From positions 378,553 through 442,552 of the forward strand of contig NW_015961950.1 of the NCBI RefSeq assembly GCF_000497045.1: a DNA stretch of 64,000 nt, in the 5' to 3' direction. The DNA comes from Kalmanozyma brasiliensis GHG001. Taxonomy: Eukaryota > Basidiomycota > Ustilaginomycetes > Ustilaginales. Of this stretch, positions 30,201 through 41,766 are shown piece after piece; positions within the stretch are counted from its first letter, which is position 1, and every line of letters begins with the position of its first letter. Below the pieces are notes generated by a model that was not told the DNA's origin, did not search any database, and saw only the letters and a program-made list of their open reading frames with translations. A program made the position numbers and the translations under genes.

Positions 30201-33200
30201 CGCGGCCTGTGCTGTGCATCTCGGTTGAGATCGACCAAGAGAGAGTCCAGGAAAGTGGAAATGCTTGCGGAATCTGGAGTAAGAGGCGGCTGCTATGCAA
30301 CCTACCAGCCAGACAGCCAGCCACACTTCAGCCTAAAGTTGGACCCCAGATGCAGACGGACCCTGAAGCCAGTACCGCCACCATCTCCAGGACAAGAACA
30401 AGGTTGGCCGAATGGCGACGAACAGAGCGCCCAGAAAACAAAAGAAGGGCGCTACGTTAGCCACCGCCAGCGCCGAAGCCTTGCATTGCGAATGCAGCCG
30501 TTGCTATGTTGGCATGGTGCGTGGGAGTGGGACGAAGAACTGATCACCTCGAGAGGGAAAGGGCGCTCGCTGGCGAATCTCCGAACGTGACACCCGTCCA
30601 AGTAGGCCCTTGTTGCCGAACGACATGCGTTCAAAGCAGTGCACCCCTTTGTGGGCAGCGCTTCGGAAGGCGGCTAGTTGACAGGTAACAATGGATGCAC
30701 GGAACGTCGAAGAGCGAACAGAACAGTGCGCGACCATGCACGCAGCAGCTTTATTTCTGCACGTCAGCCTCGCGGAAGGGATGCGCTTGAGCGAGTTCTG
30801 AGGGCCTTCGCTTCATCCTCCTCATGGTTCGGAGACAGTACGACGACGGAAGCCATTCCGTGACACACTGAGCTGTCGTGGTGCGTGCTCGCGCAAGTTC
30901 CTCCTGTCGCTGCCATTGTCTGCGTTGTCCTTGTTTGACATCGGCCCAATCAAGCGCCAGCGGTGTCTTCCAGCCCTTGGCACCTGACCTCGCCACTGTG
31001 GCTGTGGCTGCGTGGGGCCCATGTCCTTCACGAGGTGGTACAGCAAACAGGAGAATTGTGCAGGCATTTGAAAGGCTTTTGACTGGGCTTTGCTCTCGCA
31101 TAGTATCGGCCTACGGACAGCCGATTCGGGACGGCGCCACAGCCAAAGGCGACGACACACGCCATCCCAAGTCGGGCCGTCTGCAGCCGCCGCCGCTTGG
31201 ACCCCGTAGCATCAATAGGGGGCCGACTTGTCCACACGCAGGTCGTGTTGCAACGTATGCACGCAAGCCCATTTGACTGCTGCGCGGCTGCAACCTGCAC
31301 CACCTCTTGATACATTGCGATAAAAGAAAGGTTGGTAGACATCCGGAACGTCGGTTCTGGTGACATGGTCGGACCTTGTATGCGTATGAGAAACCAATTT
31401 TGTGCGTGCGACACAGACGGCTGTTTCATTCATGCATGCGCATTTGAAGGCCGAGAACAGAAGAGGGTGACGTTGTATGCATTCGTGCGCCCAGCACGCC
31501 TCTTTGACAGGACTGCAGAGAGCGGGATTCCAATTCCCTGCCAAAAAAAGGCTCGCGGAGTTGCAAATATTGTTCAGAGATTCCGTCACGGCGTGATCCA
31601 ATGGTCGCTTGACCCATTGTTAGGCCAGATCGGCGACAATGACAGGATCAGGGCCGATCGAGCTAGATGTCAGGTCCCTTTCATGTTCTCGTCACAGGTT
31701 TCAGTGGTCGGGATCGTGGTGATCATTGACTTCACCCATTGTTTTGTGTAGCCAAAGGATAGAAGGATGGACGACGGATGGATGAGTTTGGCTCGTCGAT
31801 GAATGCGTGGGCTCGGCTTGTATTTGCTTCCCACAATTTGTGTCTCGCCTTGCCTCGTTCCGGTCTCGGCACGCGGCGAAAATTCGTTCATCATGCTGTT
31901 AGAGTGGTTCCGTTAGACGTCCCTCGCGCACTCGCTTCCATCTCTGGCGAGTCAACGATGGACGCAGATTGGCGTCTTCCGAGCCAGTCTAGTCGTCACC
32001 GGGGGCCCTGATTCGCGTACACTCGAGCTTTCAGATGTCAGATGTGATATCGATCCGCATACCGAGAAATCGGAGCTGCGGGACATGCGCAAGGCAAGGC
32101 GGTCAAAGCGTGGTTGTGAAGGTGTGCCAGACACGTCGAAGCTCTACTCTCCCGTTCGGAGAAGGTCGTCTCGATCCAGGTGATGGTAGCAACGTGGCTT
32201 TCCCAAGGTCGAGCTCGGCTGCGAGATCTCAACTCGAGAGTTTGACCGAAGAGGAGAATGGGCAGCCGCCCTTTATGTGCGGAGTGTATGTCGACGTCGA
32301 AGCGAGATGCGTGGTGATTCCATCAGATGGCCTCCTCGGCGAGCAGAGCGTCAAGAGTTGAGAGAAAAGCAAATAATTCCAGGGTGTAAGATTGCAAGGT
32401 TTCTAGCCGAGATGCTCGGTGATGCCGGTGCGAATGTCTCGCATGACTGCCCTAGCGCGGTCCCTTTTACAAGGATGAGGCCGTGTCTAAGCGAACTGCT
32501 CGCTTGGTCCTCATGCGAAGTTTGAATTTCGCAGCAAGCGAGCCACGTCCAGATTTCCGCGAAAGCTCTCACGACCTGCACTCCTTTGTGTCCCAGTCGT
32601 TTGACCAGACTGCGCTCAGACCTTTGTTTCGCTGTGACGGAAGATGTGATGGGTCTCTCAGCTGCCTCGCTCGGCCGTGATTCGGTCTGCATGGTAGCCT
32701 ACGCTCGAGAGCGTGGGACTGGATTAGGTTCCGGTTTGGGCCGAGAATGGAGCAAGCCATTCAGGGAGGGGTGGTCGATCTCACAGACGCATGCCGATGT
32801 CATGATGTCTCTGGCGTCTTCGACCAAGCTTCTGCGCCGTGCCTTGTGGAATTGTGAGAAATAGTCGAAAATAGAAGCAGCGAAATTGGGGTCGCAAAAA
32901 GGTTGTGCCGCGCTGCCAAGCGGCTTGGGGAGAGACACGCGCGTCTCTGCCTGCGCCCATCCACAACGCCCAAATGTCAGATCTACCGGTACCGGAGCCC
33001 GATCTCGCCCACTTCGCCGAGACAAAGCCGGTCCGTCGATCCGCTCGAGCCAGACACCTGCCGATCTCACATGATCACTCCACAGCTCATCGCAATCTGC
33101 CATGTGACAACAGAGAGTACAGCAACGAGCACGCTTGTACGATTTGGTCGAAGCGCAAACGACCACCGCGTTGGAAATGCGATGCGGGTTTCTCTAACAG

Positions 33201-35242
33201 AGACCAGTATGCAGCCGGCCTCTCGGGTCTGCAGTGGATCGGGGGGCGGCTATGCAATGCACTTTTCAGCGAACCGCCTTTGCACATCTCATCCGCTAAT
33301 CACTCCTCACTCTAGGCGGCGAACACCACCGCCTACAAACCAACTGCATCTCGAGCAAGACATCAAGCACGCCGGTATCGACGTTGATCGGCGTGTCTCG
33401 CCCTTCACGATATGGAACCTGGGTCTTGTTTGCACCTTTCAAGGGCGTCTTTGTTCGCAGTGATCACCGAACGTCAGGTGTGGCCGAGACACACATCCCT
33501 TTCTTTGTTTGCCACTCAAGGAACGGCCAGGGCGAGCCTGAGACAGACCGACACGCTTTTCGCTGTTTCAACAAACACCTGTTCCTATCACAGGTGGTTC
33601 AGGGCAGACAAAGCAATTTGTTCGGCGTTTCACCCCCCGGCGAGCGCAGTGGCGTAAAGTACACTCACGCGCGTCTGCAGAAATTTGCCTCAAAGACAAG
33701 GGTCTAGATTTGCGACTGGGTGAGACAAAGTAAAGAGAAGGGTCTCAGATCTAAGGCTCTTTGTTGAGTGAGACTCCGCCAGTGCCGCGGTGCAGATGCT
33801 CTTGTGCCCTGTATAGGATGGCCCATACACAGATTCGATGAAGACGTTCAATAGCCCAGGCTGGTGAACAATGAGTGGGTCTGGCCCGGGCGGAAGAGGT
33901 GGGCGCACAAAAGAGCAAGACTCGTCGGCGCGTCGCCGGCAATCGGCCTGCGAATTTGACCGACACAGCGTTGTCTAGCGCTGTCAATGTAACATTGTTA
34001 CCGCGCTGGCCAAGATTGTTCTTCTGCATGCTGGCACTCAGCGTACGCTGGACGCTCAACCACCGCGCCTATCGAGGAAAGCGAGAGCTGTCACAAGTCA
34101 CCCGACAGCTTGGTTGAGAAAAATGAGTGGACGTCGGTGAAGCGCATTGCCAAAACGAGGGGGAAAGGCGGCGAAAAACGCGCTGCGGCTGTGCTGCCGC
34201 TTTTTTTGTCTCGCGTGGCTGCCAGCCAGACTCTGTCCAGTTGGTGCGACGTGGGCGGGGTACAGCCGATGATCGACACGTATCATGACAACCCGCGCGA
34301 ATGAACCCCACGCTCTGGGTCAACGGGCTATGCTCCGCTTTCGAGGGTCCTTGGCGCCTCATCCTCGCCTTCGCGATGGCATACGTCGACACGGATGCGC
34401 GGCCGGGAAGGTCGACCGATGCACTGGATGCTCAACCTCTACTCGCATATCCGCTCAGGGGTTCTGTTGTCAAGATCTCGTGCGCCCAGTATCAAGGGTT
34501 CACCTGTTGGTTGATCGACGGTGCATTTTCTGAGCTGTCTGCCGGTTGTCAATCTAGAACGCTTTGATAAGCATGGTTGTTCGCCAGTGGTATTCCGCGT
34601 GGTCGAGAAGGAAGGCGCGGAAGCTTCTCCCGACCAACCGATTGAGCAACCGACTGCGTTCCGAAGGGCTGTGCGAAGTTTGACAAATGACGGTTGGCGA
34701 GCAACGACGACGACCGCTTCAATTTAGTGGTTGCCGTAGTTGCGATGTTGACACCTCCTGAGCTCGCGAAGCAACCTGGGTCCCTAGCTCATGCATGAAA
34801 GAAGGTCGAAAACTTCCCTGTTGACATCAAAGGAGCTGGTTATCAAGGTCGCTCAAAAGGCAGAATTCGCGGTGACTCTTACGCGACCTGTGACTGTTTG
34901 AAGGCGGACGGTGTCATCAAGACCATAATCACGGCCGTTGTGCGAGGTCAACTGCAGGCCGGCTGAGCACGCTGAGACTGCTGACACCGTGATCGTCTGA
35001 GATAGGTTTGAACACGGCGGTGTAAGGGTCTCGTGACAGTGTCGTACGACAGCGTTCTGCCGTCACCGGAACCGACAGACGTATACGGATCAACACGAAA
35101 TGCAGAGTACATCGCAAAGCAGGAGTTGGATTTCGTCGAGCCACTACTATCAGTATCGACAAGGACGCCAAAAAATTGCAGCTTGCCGGTTCTGGATGGG
35201 GCGTCAATGGGACAATCTGCGATCCGGTACCGGCATAGCGGC
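27233..35242. other. About 8 kb without a credible gene
   Basis: Both strands were read. The longest frame is 353 codons (29529-30590, plus) and its product is Arg/Ser-rich with no domain, no repeat and no coding-like codon choice. I see no transposase, reverse transcriptase, LTR or tRNA. The part next to the cyclin (27233-28000) is pyrimidine-rich on the minus strand, as expected of a leader/promoter; TTTAAAAG on the minus strand near 27440 is a weak TATA candidate. A GGCT-type short repeat lies at 30305-30322. It may be a long regulatory region, an unrecognised non-coding transcript, or decayed sequence. Confidence 0.55.
30305..30322. repeat. Inverted GGCT-type short repeat
   Basis: On the minus strand reads GGCTGGCTGTCTGGCTGG, closely matching the tract upstream of ssb1 (18370-18390). 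Confidence 0.7.
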
Positions 35243-36105
35243 TCAGAGAATCCAGCTTCTTTCGTCCACCGGCACTACGCCGTCAAAGGGCTCAAGAGGA
35301 CCTGTGGCGCTGATCGTGGCGGCTTCGGTCACGAAAAAAAGACTGCCCGCGAAGAATCTCTTGTACTCGAGGCCTCGTAGAACTTTGCCCAGACAGCGCG
35401 CGGCCGTCCGAGCCGAGCCTGATTTCTTTCGAGATAGCTTCGCACGCTTTGCAGAAGCCTCTCCATATCGGAGTGTGCGGCTAGTCCCTTAATCTCCCAC
35501 TGCTTGGGCTGGAACGAAAAGCCTTTGGTTTCGAGCATAGTGAAGAAGCCTTAAAGTTCTTGCGCCGAACATGCGACCTCTCCGTAACTTCCGACGAGAG
35601 TCTCCTCGTCTGGACAGAGGACCATAATTTTTGATCCATCGAAGGAAATGCCAGGTGGATTGCCGTTTCGGAGGAGACCTCGTCGGTCCATCTGACGATA
35701 GACGTAAGAGATGTATCGTTCTTGTTCGCTCCTTGAAAGCTCGTAATCATAACTCTTCTTACGACCCGCCCTCAAGACGTGCATCATGTTTGTCGGCGAA
35801 ATCTCTCTGGTGTTCAAGACAAAGCTTGCATCGGAGATCGCAAAGTCGTCCGAGAAGATTTTCTGCCAGAAGTGTCTAGTCTCGAACGTCGGTGCCCTCG
35901 TGGGGACTACGCTAGGCCTCGGCTGCTGCGACTGACCTTCCGAGATCTGGGGACGATCTTCGTTGGCGGTATCGACTTTAGGCTGGCTGTCGGACGCGAC
36001 CTCTCCATGCATAGTGGTTTCTTCGTGTTTGATCGTGTCTGTCATCGTAGCTCTGCTCGAGGACGTAAGGGGATTTGCGGGACGAAAGGTGAGCGAATTG
36101 AGCAA
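35243..36105 (-). pseudogene. Broken paralogue of the 36864-37607 gene
   Basis: The frame from 36105 encodes 184 residues, then a TAA at 35551-35553 stops it. Homology to the neighbouring intact gene continues in the same frame beyond the stop (LETKGFSFQPKQW against FEAKGFPFKPKQW; AVWAKF in both). Near 35354-35360 homology jumps to another frame; alignment of the two DNAs is consistent with a 4-nt deletion. The shifted frame then matches to the end (FAGSLFFVTEAATIS against FAGTLVLLNDATTIS), stopping at 35243. Shared N-terminal blocks are HFWxKI, MMHVLxA and PGxSFxGSKI. A TATA-like GATATAAA lies at 36205-36212. A shortened 184-residue protein could still be made. An alternative start is the in-frame ATG at about 36045. 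Confidence 0.75.
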
Positions 36106-36863
36106 GGGACAGATCAGAGAATGACTGATGAACTCACTGTCAGTACAAATCGGTGATGACTGTCGATGATGTTAAGGGAAAAGCTTTCTTCTGACTCACA
36201 GCTGTTTATATCCTTTTCGAGACCGCATCTGAGAGCGCATCGACACAGCTTTGCCTTCATCTCACCGTGCCTGTCGAAAACCATTGTGGTTTCGTTTGCA
36301 CCGGCTCTGTATGGTGGGTAATGATTCGCCCACGTCTGCATTGCGTCGTAATTTGGCCATTCATACCCAGATGCTTGGCGTTGATGTCAACCCTTCGTCC
36401 GACTAGGGCAAATTCTGTCCGGAAGAGGCCGCACGATGATCGCAAGTCGATACCGCAATGCTGCCCGTTAGAGCCTGACACTGCATAACGCGAAACATCA
36501 TTGTCCGATCAAATCGCTTCTGACCATGCTTCTATCGAATCGGAGCTCATTGAGCTCATCTCCTATCCCTGCACGCTCATATTGTTGTATTCTGTTCCGA
36601 CTAGATGAGGTATGAAGTGTGATTTCAGAAAAGTCGTCGCAGTCACGCTCGTGCGGCATGCTCCATATCAATTCCTGTATCGATGCAAGCACAATGACTC
36701 CCTTTCATGAAGTGGGCGTTCAAAGCGGCCTACAGAACGGGCATAGTCTTTGGTCTAGAGCTCGACGAACGCTTTGGATGAACGAACTGAGCACGCACAT
36801 GCACAGGGAGGGATAAGAGACAGAGTTGCCGAGAAGCTGCGGCTTCTCAGAGTTCTTGCGGTC
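36106..36863. other. Spacer between the two paralogues
   Basis: Contains the putative promoter of the broken copy, including GATATAAA on the minus strand at 36205-36212, and the 3' region of the intact copy. Short frames present look random. Confidence 0.55.
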
Positions 36864-37607
36864 CTAGCTAGAGTATGTGTACGGCCGATCCTCCGGCTCG
36901 ACTCCGACGAAGGGTGCATCCGGCCGCTTGTCGCTGATCGTGGTGGCGTCATTCAGCAGCACCAGGGTGCCTGCGAAGCATCTCCCCTCGATGCCCGAGA
37001 TCTTGGAAAACTTCGCCCAGACTGCCCGATTCTCGCCAAGGGACTCCTTGTTATTGCCGAGGTAGCTCTTGAAGTTCGCAATGAGCCTCTCCTCGTTGGG
37101 ATCGGCGGGAAGGCTCCGAAGCGTCCACTGCTTCGGCTTGAACGGAAAACCTTTGGCCTCGAAGGCGGTGTAGAACTTCGAGAACTGCATCTTGGAGCTG
37201 TTGAGGATGTAGAAGCTTTCCACTAGCGTCTCGCTGTCTTGGCAAAAAACCTTGATCTTGGAACCGCGGAAGGAGACGCCCGGTATGTTGTCGGCTCTCA
37301 GCATTCCGCCCACGTTCATCCAGCTGTAGAAGGAAGACATGAATTCCTTCTGGTCTGCTTGCGACAAAGTGTGATCGATGGGCTTTTCGCCATCTTTATA
37401 CGCCCCTAGCACGTGCATCATGGCATGAGAGGATACTTTGCAGCTGTTGAGCTCAAAGTATTTGTCGCCCAAGTTGAGGTCGACGGAGATGATCTTGTCC
37501 CAGAAGTGTGTGATTTGAAACGCGGTGGCCTCTGCTCGAACGGGTCTGGGCGCTGACTTCTGCGTCATCGCCTTGCCGGGACTCGCGACATTCTGCTTCG
37601 AGGACAT
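36864..37607 (-). CDS. Orphan family protein, intact tandem copy
   Basis: 247 residues, no intron, no signal peptide and no membrane segment. I do not recognise the family. Visible features: a short basic/Ser-rich start, then a compact domain with HFWDKIISVDLNLGDKYFELN, MMHVLGAY, LSQADQKEFMSSFYSWMN, PGVSFRGSKIKVFCQDSETLVESFYIL, GFPFKPKQWTLRSLPADP and AVWAKFSKI. The pattern of alternating hydrophobic and charged residues suggests a globular cytosolic or nuclear protein. A second, decayed copy lies directly downstream in the same orientation, so the pair arose by tandem duplication and one copy is free to drift. Tandem small gene families in smuts are often lineage-specific, but lack of a signal peptide argues against a classical secreted effector. 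Confidence 0.75.
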   Translation of the reverse strand: MSSKQNVASPGKAMTQKSAPRPVRAEATAFQITHFWDKIISVDLNLGDKYFELNSCKVSSHAMMHVLGAYKDGEKPIDHTLSQADQKEFMSSFYSWMNVGGMLRADNIPGVSFRGSKIKVFCQDSETLVESFYILNSSKMQFSKFYTAFEAKGFPFKPKQWTLRSLPADPNEERLIANFKSYLGNNKESLGENRAVWAKFSKISGIEGRCFAGTLVLLNDATTISDKRPDAPFVGVEPEDRPYTYSS

Positions 37608-38710
37608 GCTTGGTCATTGGATGCGATCTGCTTGTGCGTGGTAGAACCAATCGACTTTCCGCTCCTCACTTGCGATGCTGTAGAAAGGTCCAGCGGAGTA
37701 GGTGGTAAATTTTCAAGTGAAGTCGAGGTCGACTATCTGAAATGAAGTCCCCACCGGGTGGCTTGCCGCCAGCAGCTCTCGTCTGATGACGGCATTGGCC
37801 GTCGGTCATAGCACACTGGACGTCAAGAAGCACCGCACCAAGGAGCTGCGCATCGTGCATCCGTCGGAAGGGTCCTGCAGATGACCTGCACTGGGCCTCT
37901 CTCGTCATTGTCACGAGACGTAAATAGGTACGCTTGGACCTTGACGACGCATGGAGACCATGCAACCTCGGCATCACGTCGAGGCTTGAGCTCAAACAAG
38001 ACGGCGATACTGGGTATTAGAAAGCTGTCGGAGAGATTGGCCTGGTAGTATTGGCTGTCATGTCATTTGACTCTGACGTGTTGATGACAGGATGTCAAGG
38101 AAGCATTGCTAGGGCCGCGTGCGCACGTCACCTCACCGCTCTCGGAACGTCTTTGAGCCTGGGTTAGATTCGCATATAGTTGAAGGCACGCACGGCTCCC
38201 TTTGATGCATATGAGTCGGTCAGAGAAGCCGCCAAGGTAGACTATGCTGCGGCTTTGTTCTCACGCTCCTGGACGATGGTGTCAGAACCATGACGACCAA
38301 TGTCGAGGTCACGCCGGCTGTGTGAGGTGTTGGCTGTCGATCAGCGCTTTCGGCCGCTTCACCGACGAGGACCTTCTTGTCTGTATCTTCCCGCCCAGAC
38401 GAATATCGTATCAGTCTCTGGTGATGGAATCGCGAGAAGCCTTCAATGCTGCTTGATGTACAGCTGTCAGCTGCACGTATGCATGTGATAGGACGGACTC
38501 AATGTTGGATTCCGGCTTTTACAGATTGCCGCTGACCAGCGCGTTACGCTGCAGTTGCGACCCCCAAGAAGAAATTCCTCACGCGTGACGCTTTGGCCAT
38601 CTTCATTCGACAGACGCGATTTTAGTTAGAAGATCGTCGACTTGATATCATATCCTCACTTTCTTTCACACCATCTCAAGATCCTTTACCGTCCATCGGA
38701 TCACGGCAAC
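37608..38710. other. Divergent intergenic region, about 1.1 kb
   Basis: Upstream regions of the orphan gene (-) and the ketoacyl reductase (+). No gene is supported; frames of up to 109 codons have no features. Confidence 0.6.
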
Positions 38711-39763
38711 ATGGCGATCGAACAGCAATTCGACGGCCTTCTGCGTCACGTCGGTCTTCGGGTCGACCACGGCCTGACGCCTCTCTCTGCCACCCTCGTG
38801 GTCCTCGCGCTCCTCGGCGCACTCACGGTAGGAACATTCGTGCTTCGTCTTGTCCTGCTCTTTGCCGACCTCTACATCCTCCCCGGCAAGCCAGTGTCCA
38901 AATTTGGCGCCAACAAGAAGGACTACCACAAAGCGGCGTGGGCCGTTGTCACCGGTGCCACGGACGGCATCGGTCGCGAGTTTGCCATCCAGCTTGCCAA
39001 GAAAGGTTTCAACATCCTCCTCGTCTCTCGCAGCCCTGAGAAGCTAGGCGCTGTTGCGGCCGAGATCGAAGCTGCCAGCCCTGGCGTTCGAACCAAGACG
39101 CAGGCGATCGACTTTGCGCTTGGCGACGAACGCCAGTACGAAGGCCTCGAGCACACGGTCAAGGACCTCAACATCGGTGTGCTGGTCAACAACGTGGGCA
39201 AGTCGCACGACATGCCCGTCACCTTCGCCGAGACGACCGAGGAGGAGATGGAGGACATTATCGAGATCAACGTCGTCTCTGTTCTTCGCGTGTCGCGCAT
39301 GATCATCCCCGGCATGGTGGCGCGCAAACGCGGACTGGTGCTCAACCTCGGCTCGTTCGCTGGTCAAGTGACGACCCCCATGCTGGCCACGTACGCCGGT
39401 AGCAAGTCGTTCCTCAGCGGCTGGTCGCAGGCCATGGGCGAAGAGCTCCGCAGGAGCAATGTCACCGTCAGCCTGCTCAACACGTACTTTGTCGTTTCCA
39501 ACCTGTCCAAGATTCGCAGGTCGAGCGCGATGATTCCGACCCCCAAGCAGTATGTTGCGCAGGTGCTCAAGACGATCGGCAGGAACGGAGGCGCCGTTGG
39601 CAGGCCGTACACGTCGACGCCGTGGCCCGGACATGCGCTGGTCGACTGGGCTACGACATTCGTGCTGCCCAGGGGCTGGTTGCTCAGCTACACCTACGGG
39701 CAGCAGGTGACGACGAGGAAGAGGGCTATCAGGAAAGCCGAGAAGGCGATCAAGTCGACCTAA
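38711..39763 (+). CDS. ifa38: Very-long-chain 3-ketoacyl-CoA reductase
   Basis: 350 residues from ATG 38711 (an in-frame ATG at 38642 is less likely). A hydrophobic segment (about 27-56) anchors it in the ER. Then a classical SDR fold: cofactor motif TGATDGIG at about 80-87, NNVG, and catalytic YAGSK with Tyr at about residue 228, preceded by LNLGSFAG carrying the catalytic Ser. A hydrophobic stretch near the C-terminus (ALVDWATTFVLPRGWLLSYTYG) and a basic tail follow. It catalyses the second step of fatty-acid elongation, reducing 3-ketoacyl-CoA with NADPH for sphingolipid and very-long-chain fatty-acid synthesis. Length and layout match yeast Ifa38. It is convergent with AsnRS, 257 bp apart. 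Confidence 0.9.
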   Translation: MAIEQQFDGLLRHVGLRVDHGLTPLSATLVVLALLGALTVGTFVLRLVLLFADLYILPGKPVSKFGANKKDYHKAAWAVVTGATDGIGREFAIQLAKKGFNILLVSRSPEKLGAVAAEIEAASPGVRTKTQAIDFALGDERQYEGLEHTVKDLNIGVLVNNVGKSHDMPVTFAETTEEEMEDIIEINVVSVLRVSRMIIPGMVARKRGLVLNLGSFAGQVTTPMLATYAGSKSFLSGWSQAMGEELRRSNVTVSLLNTYFVVSNLSKIRRSSAMIPTPKQYVAQVLKTIGRNGGAVGRPYTSTPWPGHALVDWATTFVLPRGWLLSYTYGQQVTTRKRAIRKAEKAIKST

Positions 39764-40020
39764 ACATTCAACGTGCGAAGGACAGCACAGCCATTACAAT
39801 GCCCGTGCTCAGAGTAGATTAACTGTCTTTTGGTGCAGACGTTCCAGGCTCGACTGCTTCACTCGTTCCCACCACGTACGCTCATCATGCCGAAGAGCGC
39901 CTCAATCAAAAGACATCTTAAAGCTCAATTCCGAGCAGGGTTTCATATCATGGCGATGAGTCTGTGCAAGTTTCAATTGCTGAACAACAAAGTGATAGGC
40001 AAGGACAGAAAGAGCCCGCT

Positions 40021-41766
40021 TCAAGGAGTGCATCTACCAGTCCACCTCGGGTAGAGACTTGCCTCCCTGACGGTCCACCTGTTGGTCAACCAAGCCAGGA
40101 ACCTCTCGACACCCAAGCCGTAACCGCCGTGTTCGCAGGTGCCGTACTTCCTCTGGTCGGTGTACCAGAAGTAAGGGGCGGCGTCGATGCCTTCTGCCTT
40201 GTACGCCTCCAACAACTCGTGTTGGTCGGCCATCCTCATGGATCCACCGACGATCTCGCCTACACCGGGCATCAGAACGTCGACCGAATCCGTGAAACCC
40301 TCGTCGCCCTCGGTGCGCTTCATGTAGAAGCTCTTGATCTCGCGCGGGAAACCGCAGAGGAAGATGGGCACGTTGAGGTCGTCGGTCATCTTGCGCTCGG
40401 CGGCCTCGGCGATGTCGTCGCCGATCTTGTGCGGCTGACCGTCCTCGTTGGGGATGTCGTGGTCGTTGAGCCACTGGATGGCCTCCTTGTAGTCCATGCG
40501 ACGGAAGGGGCGCGAGGGCATCTGGAAGTTGGGGTTGAGCTGGTCGAGCAACGCCTTGGCGCGAGGGTCCTCGAGGACGCGCGAGAGCGTACCGCAAATA
40601 AGCTGCTCCAGATGCGCAAGCAGGTCGTCGAACGAGATAAACGCAAGCTCGGCTTCAAGATGCGTGTACTCGGACAGGTGACGACGAGTGTGCGACTTTT
40701 CGGCTCGGAACGACTCTTGGACACAGAAGACGTCGCCGAGCGAAGGGAGACAGGTCTCGAGGTAGAGCTGCGAGCTTTGGGTGAGGTAGGCGGGCTGACC
40801 GTAGTAGTCGAAGCTGAAGAGGGTGGAACCGCCCTCGACCTGAGTCTGTACCATGCAGGGCGGGGTGACTTCGGTCACTCCAATGCTGTCGAACTCGGCA
40901 CGGAAAGCTTTGAGCACTTCAGCGCGCACCTTGAGCACGGCGGAAGCGGTCTCGCCACGGATGACGAGATGACGACGGTCGGCCAAGCTGTTGGGATCGG
41001 CGGTCTCGGCGACGACGTTGGTGTAGGCCTCGTCTCCACCAGGAGCCTTGCCAAGGCACTTCCAGTAGTCAGCAACGAGCTCGTGGCCGCCGGGAGCGGT
41101 CTTGCCCTCGGGCACCGCCTTGAGCTGACCCTGGATCTCGACAGTCGACTCAGTGGTCAGGGTAAGAGCGTCGTAGGTGGTGGTGAGCTTGCCAGAGAGA
41201 ACGACCTGAAGGTATCCGGTACCGTCACGGAGGACGATGAAAGTGAGGTCCTTCTGCGAACGAAGACGGTGCACCCATCCGCTGATCTTGACGCGCTGAT
41301 CACGGAAGTTGCTTCCCTGGTTGATCTTGATCTTCTTTGCCGAGGAAGAGGGTTCTTCGAGAATCACCTTCTTGCTCTCTTCGAGCCTCTTCTCGTCGTT
41401 GGCAGCCGATGCCTGATCCTTGGCAGCCTGCTCGCTCGCCTTTTCCTTTTTCTTGAGCGCAGTAGCATAGAGCTTGCTGACCTTCTTGGAAGCAGAAGCT
41501 GAGATGGGAGCGTAGCCATCAGCATCGACGCCGTCCTCACCAGGAGTAGCGTCGGCCTTCTTGGTGAAGACGGAAGCGTCTTGGCCCTTTGCGAGAAGAG
41601 CGGCTAATGGTGTTGCGAAGGGCGAAGACTTGGAACCATCTGCGGTCTGATCGTTGCCAGCCTTTTCGTCGACGTAGACGGGTGGACCGCCGCCGATCGT
41701 CTTCTTGTCGCTGGAGATGTGAAGGGCCTCTGCGGCCGAAGCCAATGCGTCCTTGATTGCGGACAT
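40021..41766 (-). CDS. DED81: Asparaginyl-tRNA synthetase, cytosolic
   Basis: 581 residues from ATG 41766. The N-terminus carries an appended Lys-rich domain. An OB-fold anticodon-binding domain starts near residue 157 (VKISGWVHRLRSQKDLTFIVLRDGTGYLQVVLSG). The class IIb catalytic core has motif 2 FRAEKSHTRRHLSEYTHLEAE near 352 and motif 3 GLGVERFLAWL near 550. The sequence around motif 2 and the overall pattern fit AsnRS rather than AspRS. It charges tRNA-Asn. The frame is open for a further 71 codons upstream (to 41979), giving an Arg/Ser-rich extension; see findings. Divergent from GCN1. A TGACTC element lies about 170 bp upstream of the ATG. Confidence 0.93.
   Translation of the reverse strand: MSAIKDALASAAEALHISSDKKTIGGGPPVYVDEKAGNDQTADGSKSSPFATPLAALLAKGQDASVFTKKADATPGEDGVDADGYAPISASASKKVSKLYATALKKKEKASEQAAKDQASAANDEKRLEESKKVILEEPSSSAKKIKINQGSNFRDQRVKISGWVHRLRSQKDLTFIVLRDGTGYLQVVLSGKLTTTYDALTLTTESTVEIQGQLKAVPEGKTAPGGHELVADYWKCLGKAPGGDEAYTNVVAETADPNSLADRRHLVIRGETASAVLKVRAEVLKAFRAEFDSIGVTEVTPPCMVQTQVEGGSTLFSFDYYGQPAYLTQSSQLYLETCLPSLGDVFCVQESFRAEKSHTRRHLSEYTHLEAELAFISFDDLLAHLEQLICGTLSRVLEDPRAKALLDQLNPNFQMPSRPFRRMDYKEAIQWLNDHDIPNEDGQPHKIGDDIAEAAERKMTDDLNVPIFLCGFPREIKSFYMKRTEGDEGFTDSVDVLMPGVGEIVGGSMRMADQHELLEAYKAEGIDAAPYFWYTDQRKYGTCEHGGYGLGVERFLAWLTNRWTVREASLYPRWTGRCTP

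Noticed and set aside
29529..30590. 353-codon plus-strand frame in the gene-free region
   Set aside because: Arg/Ser-rich random-looking product, no domain, overlapping similar frames in other phases; no start context or promoter.
35530..35580. Splicing that would remove the TAA in the broken paralogue
   Set aside because: The only GT...AG pair around it would give an intron of about 28 nt, far shorter than any other in the window, and the intact paralogue has no intron there.
39964..41502. 512-codon plus-strand frame opposite AsnRS
   Set aside because: Shadow frame; AsnRS motifs lie on the minus strand.
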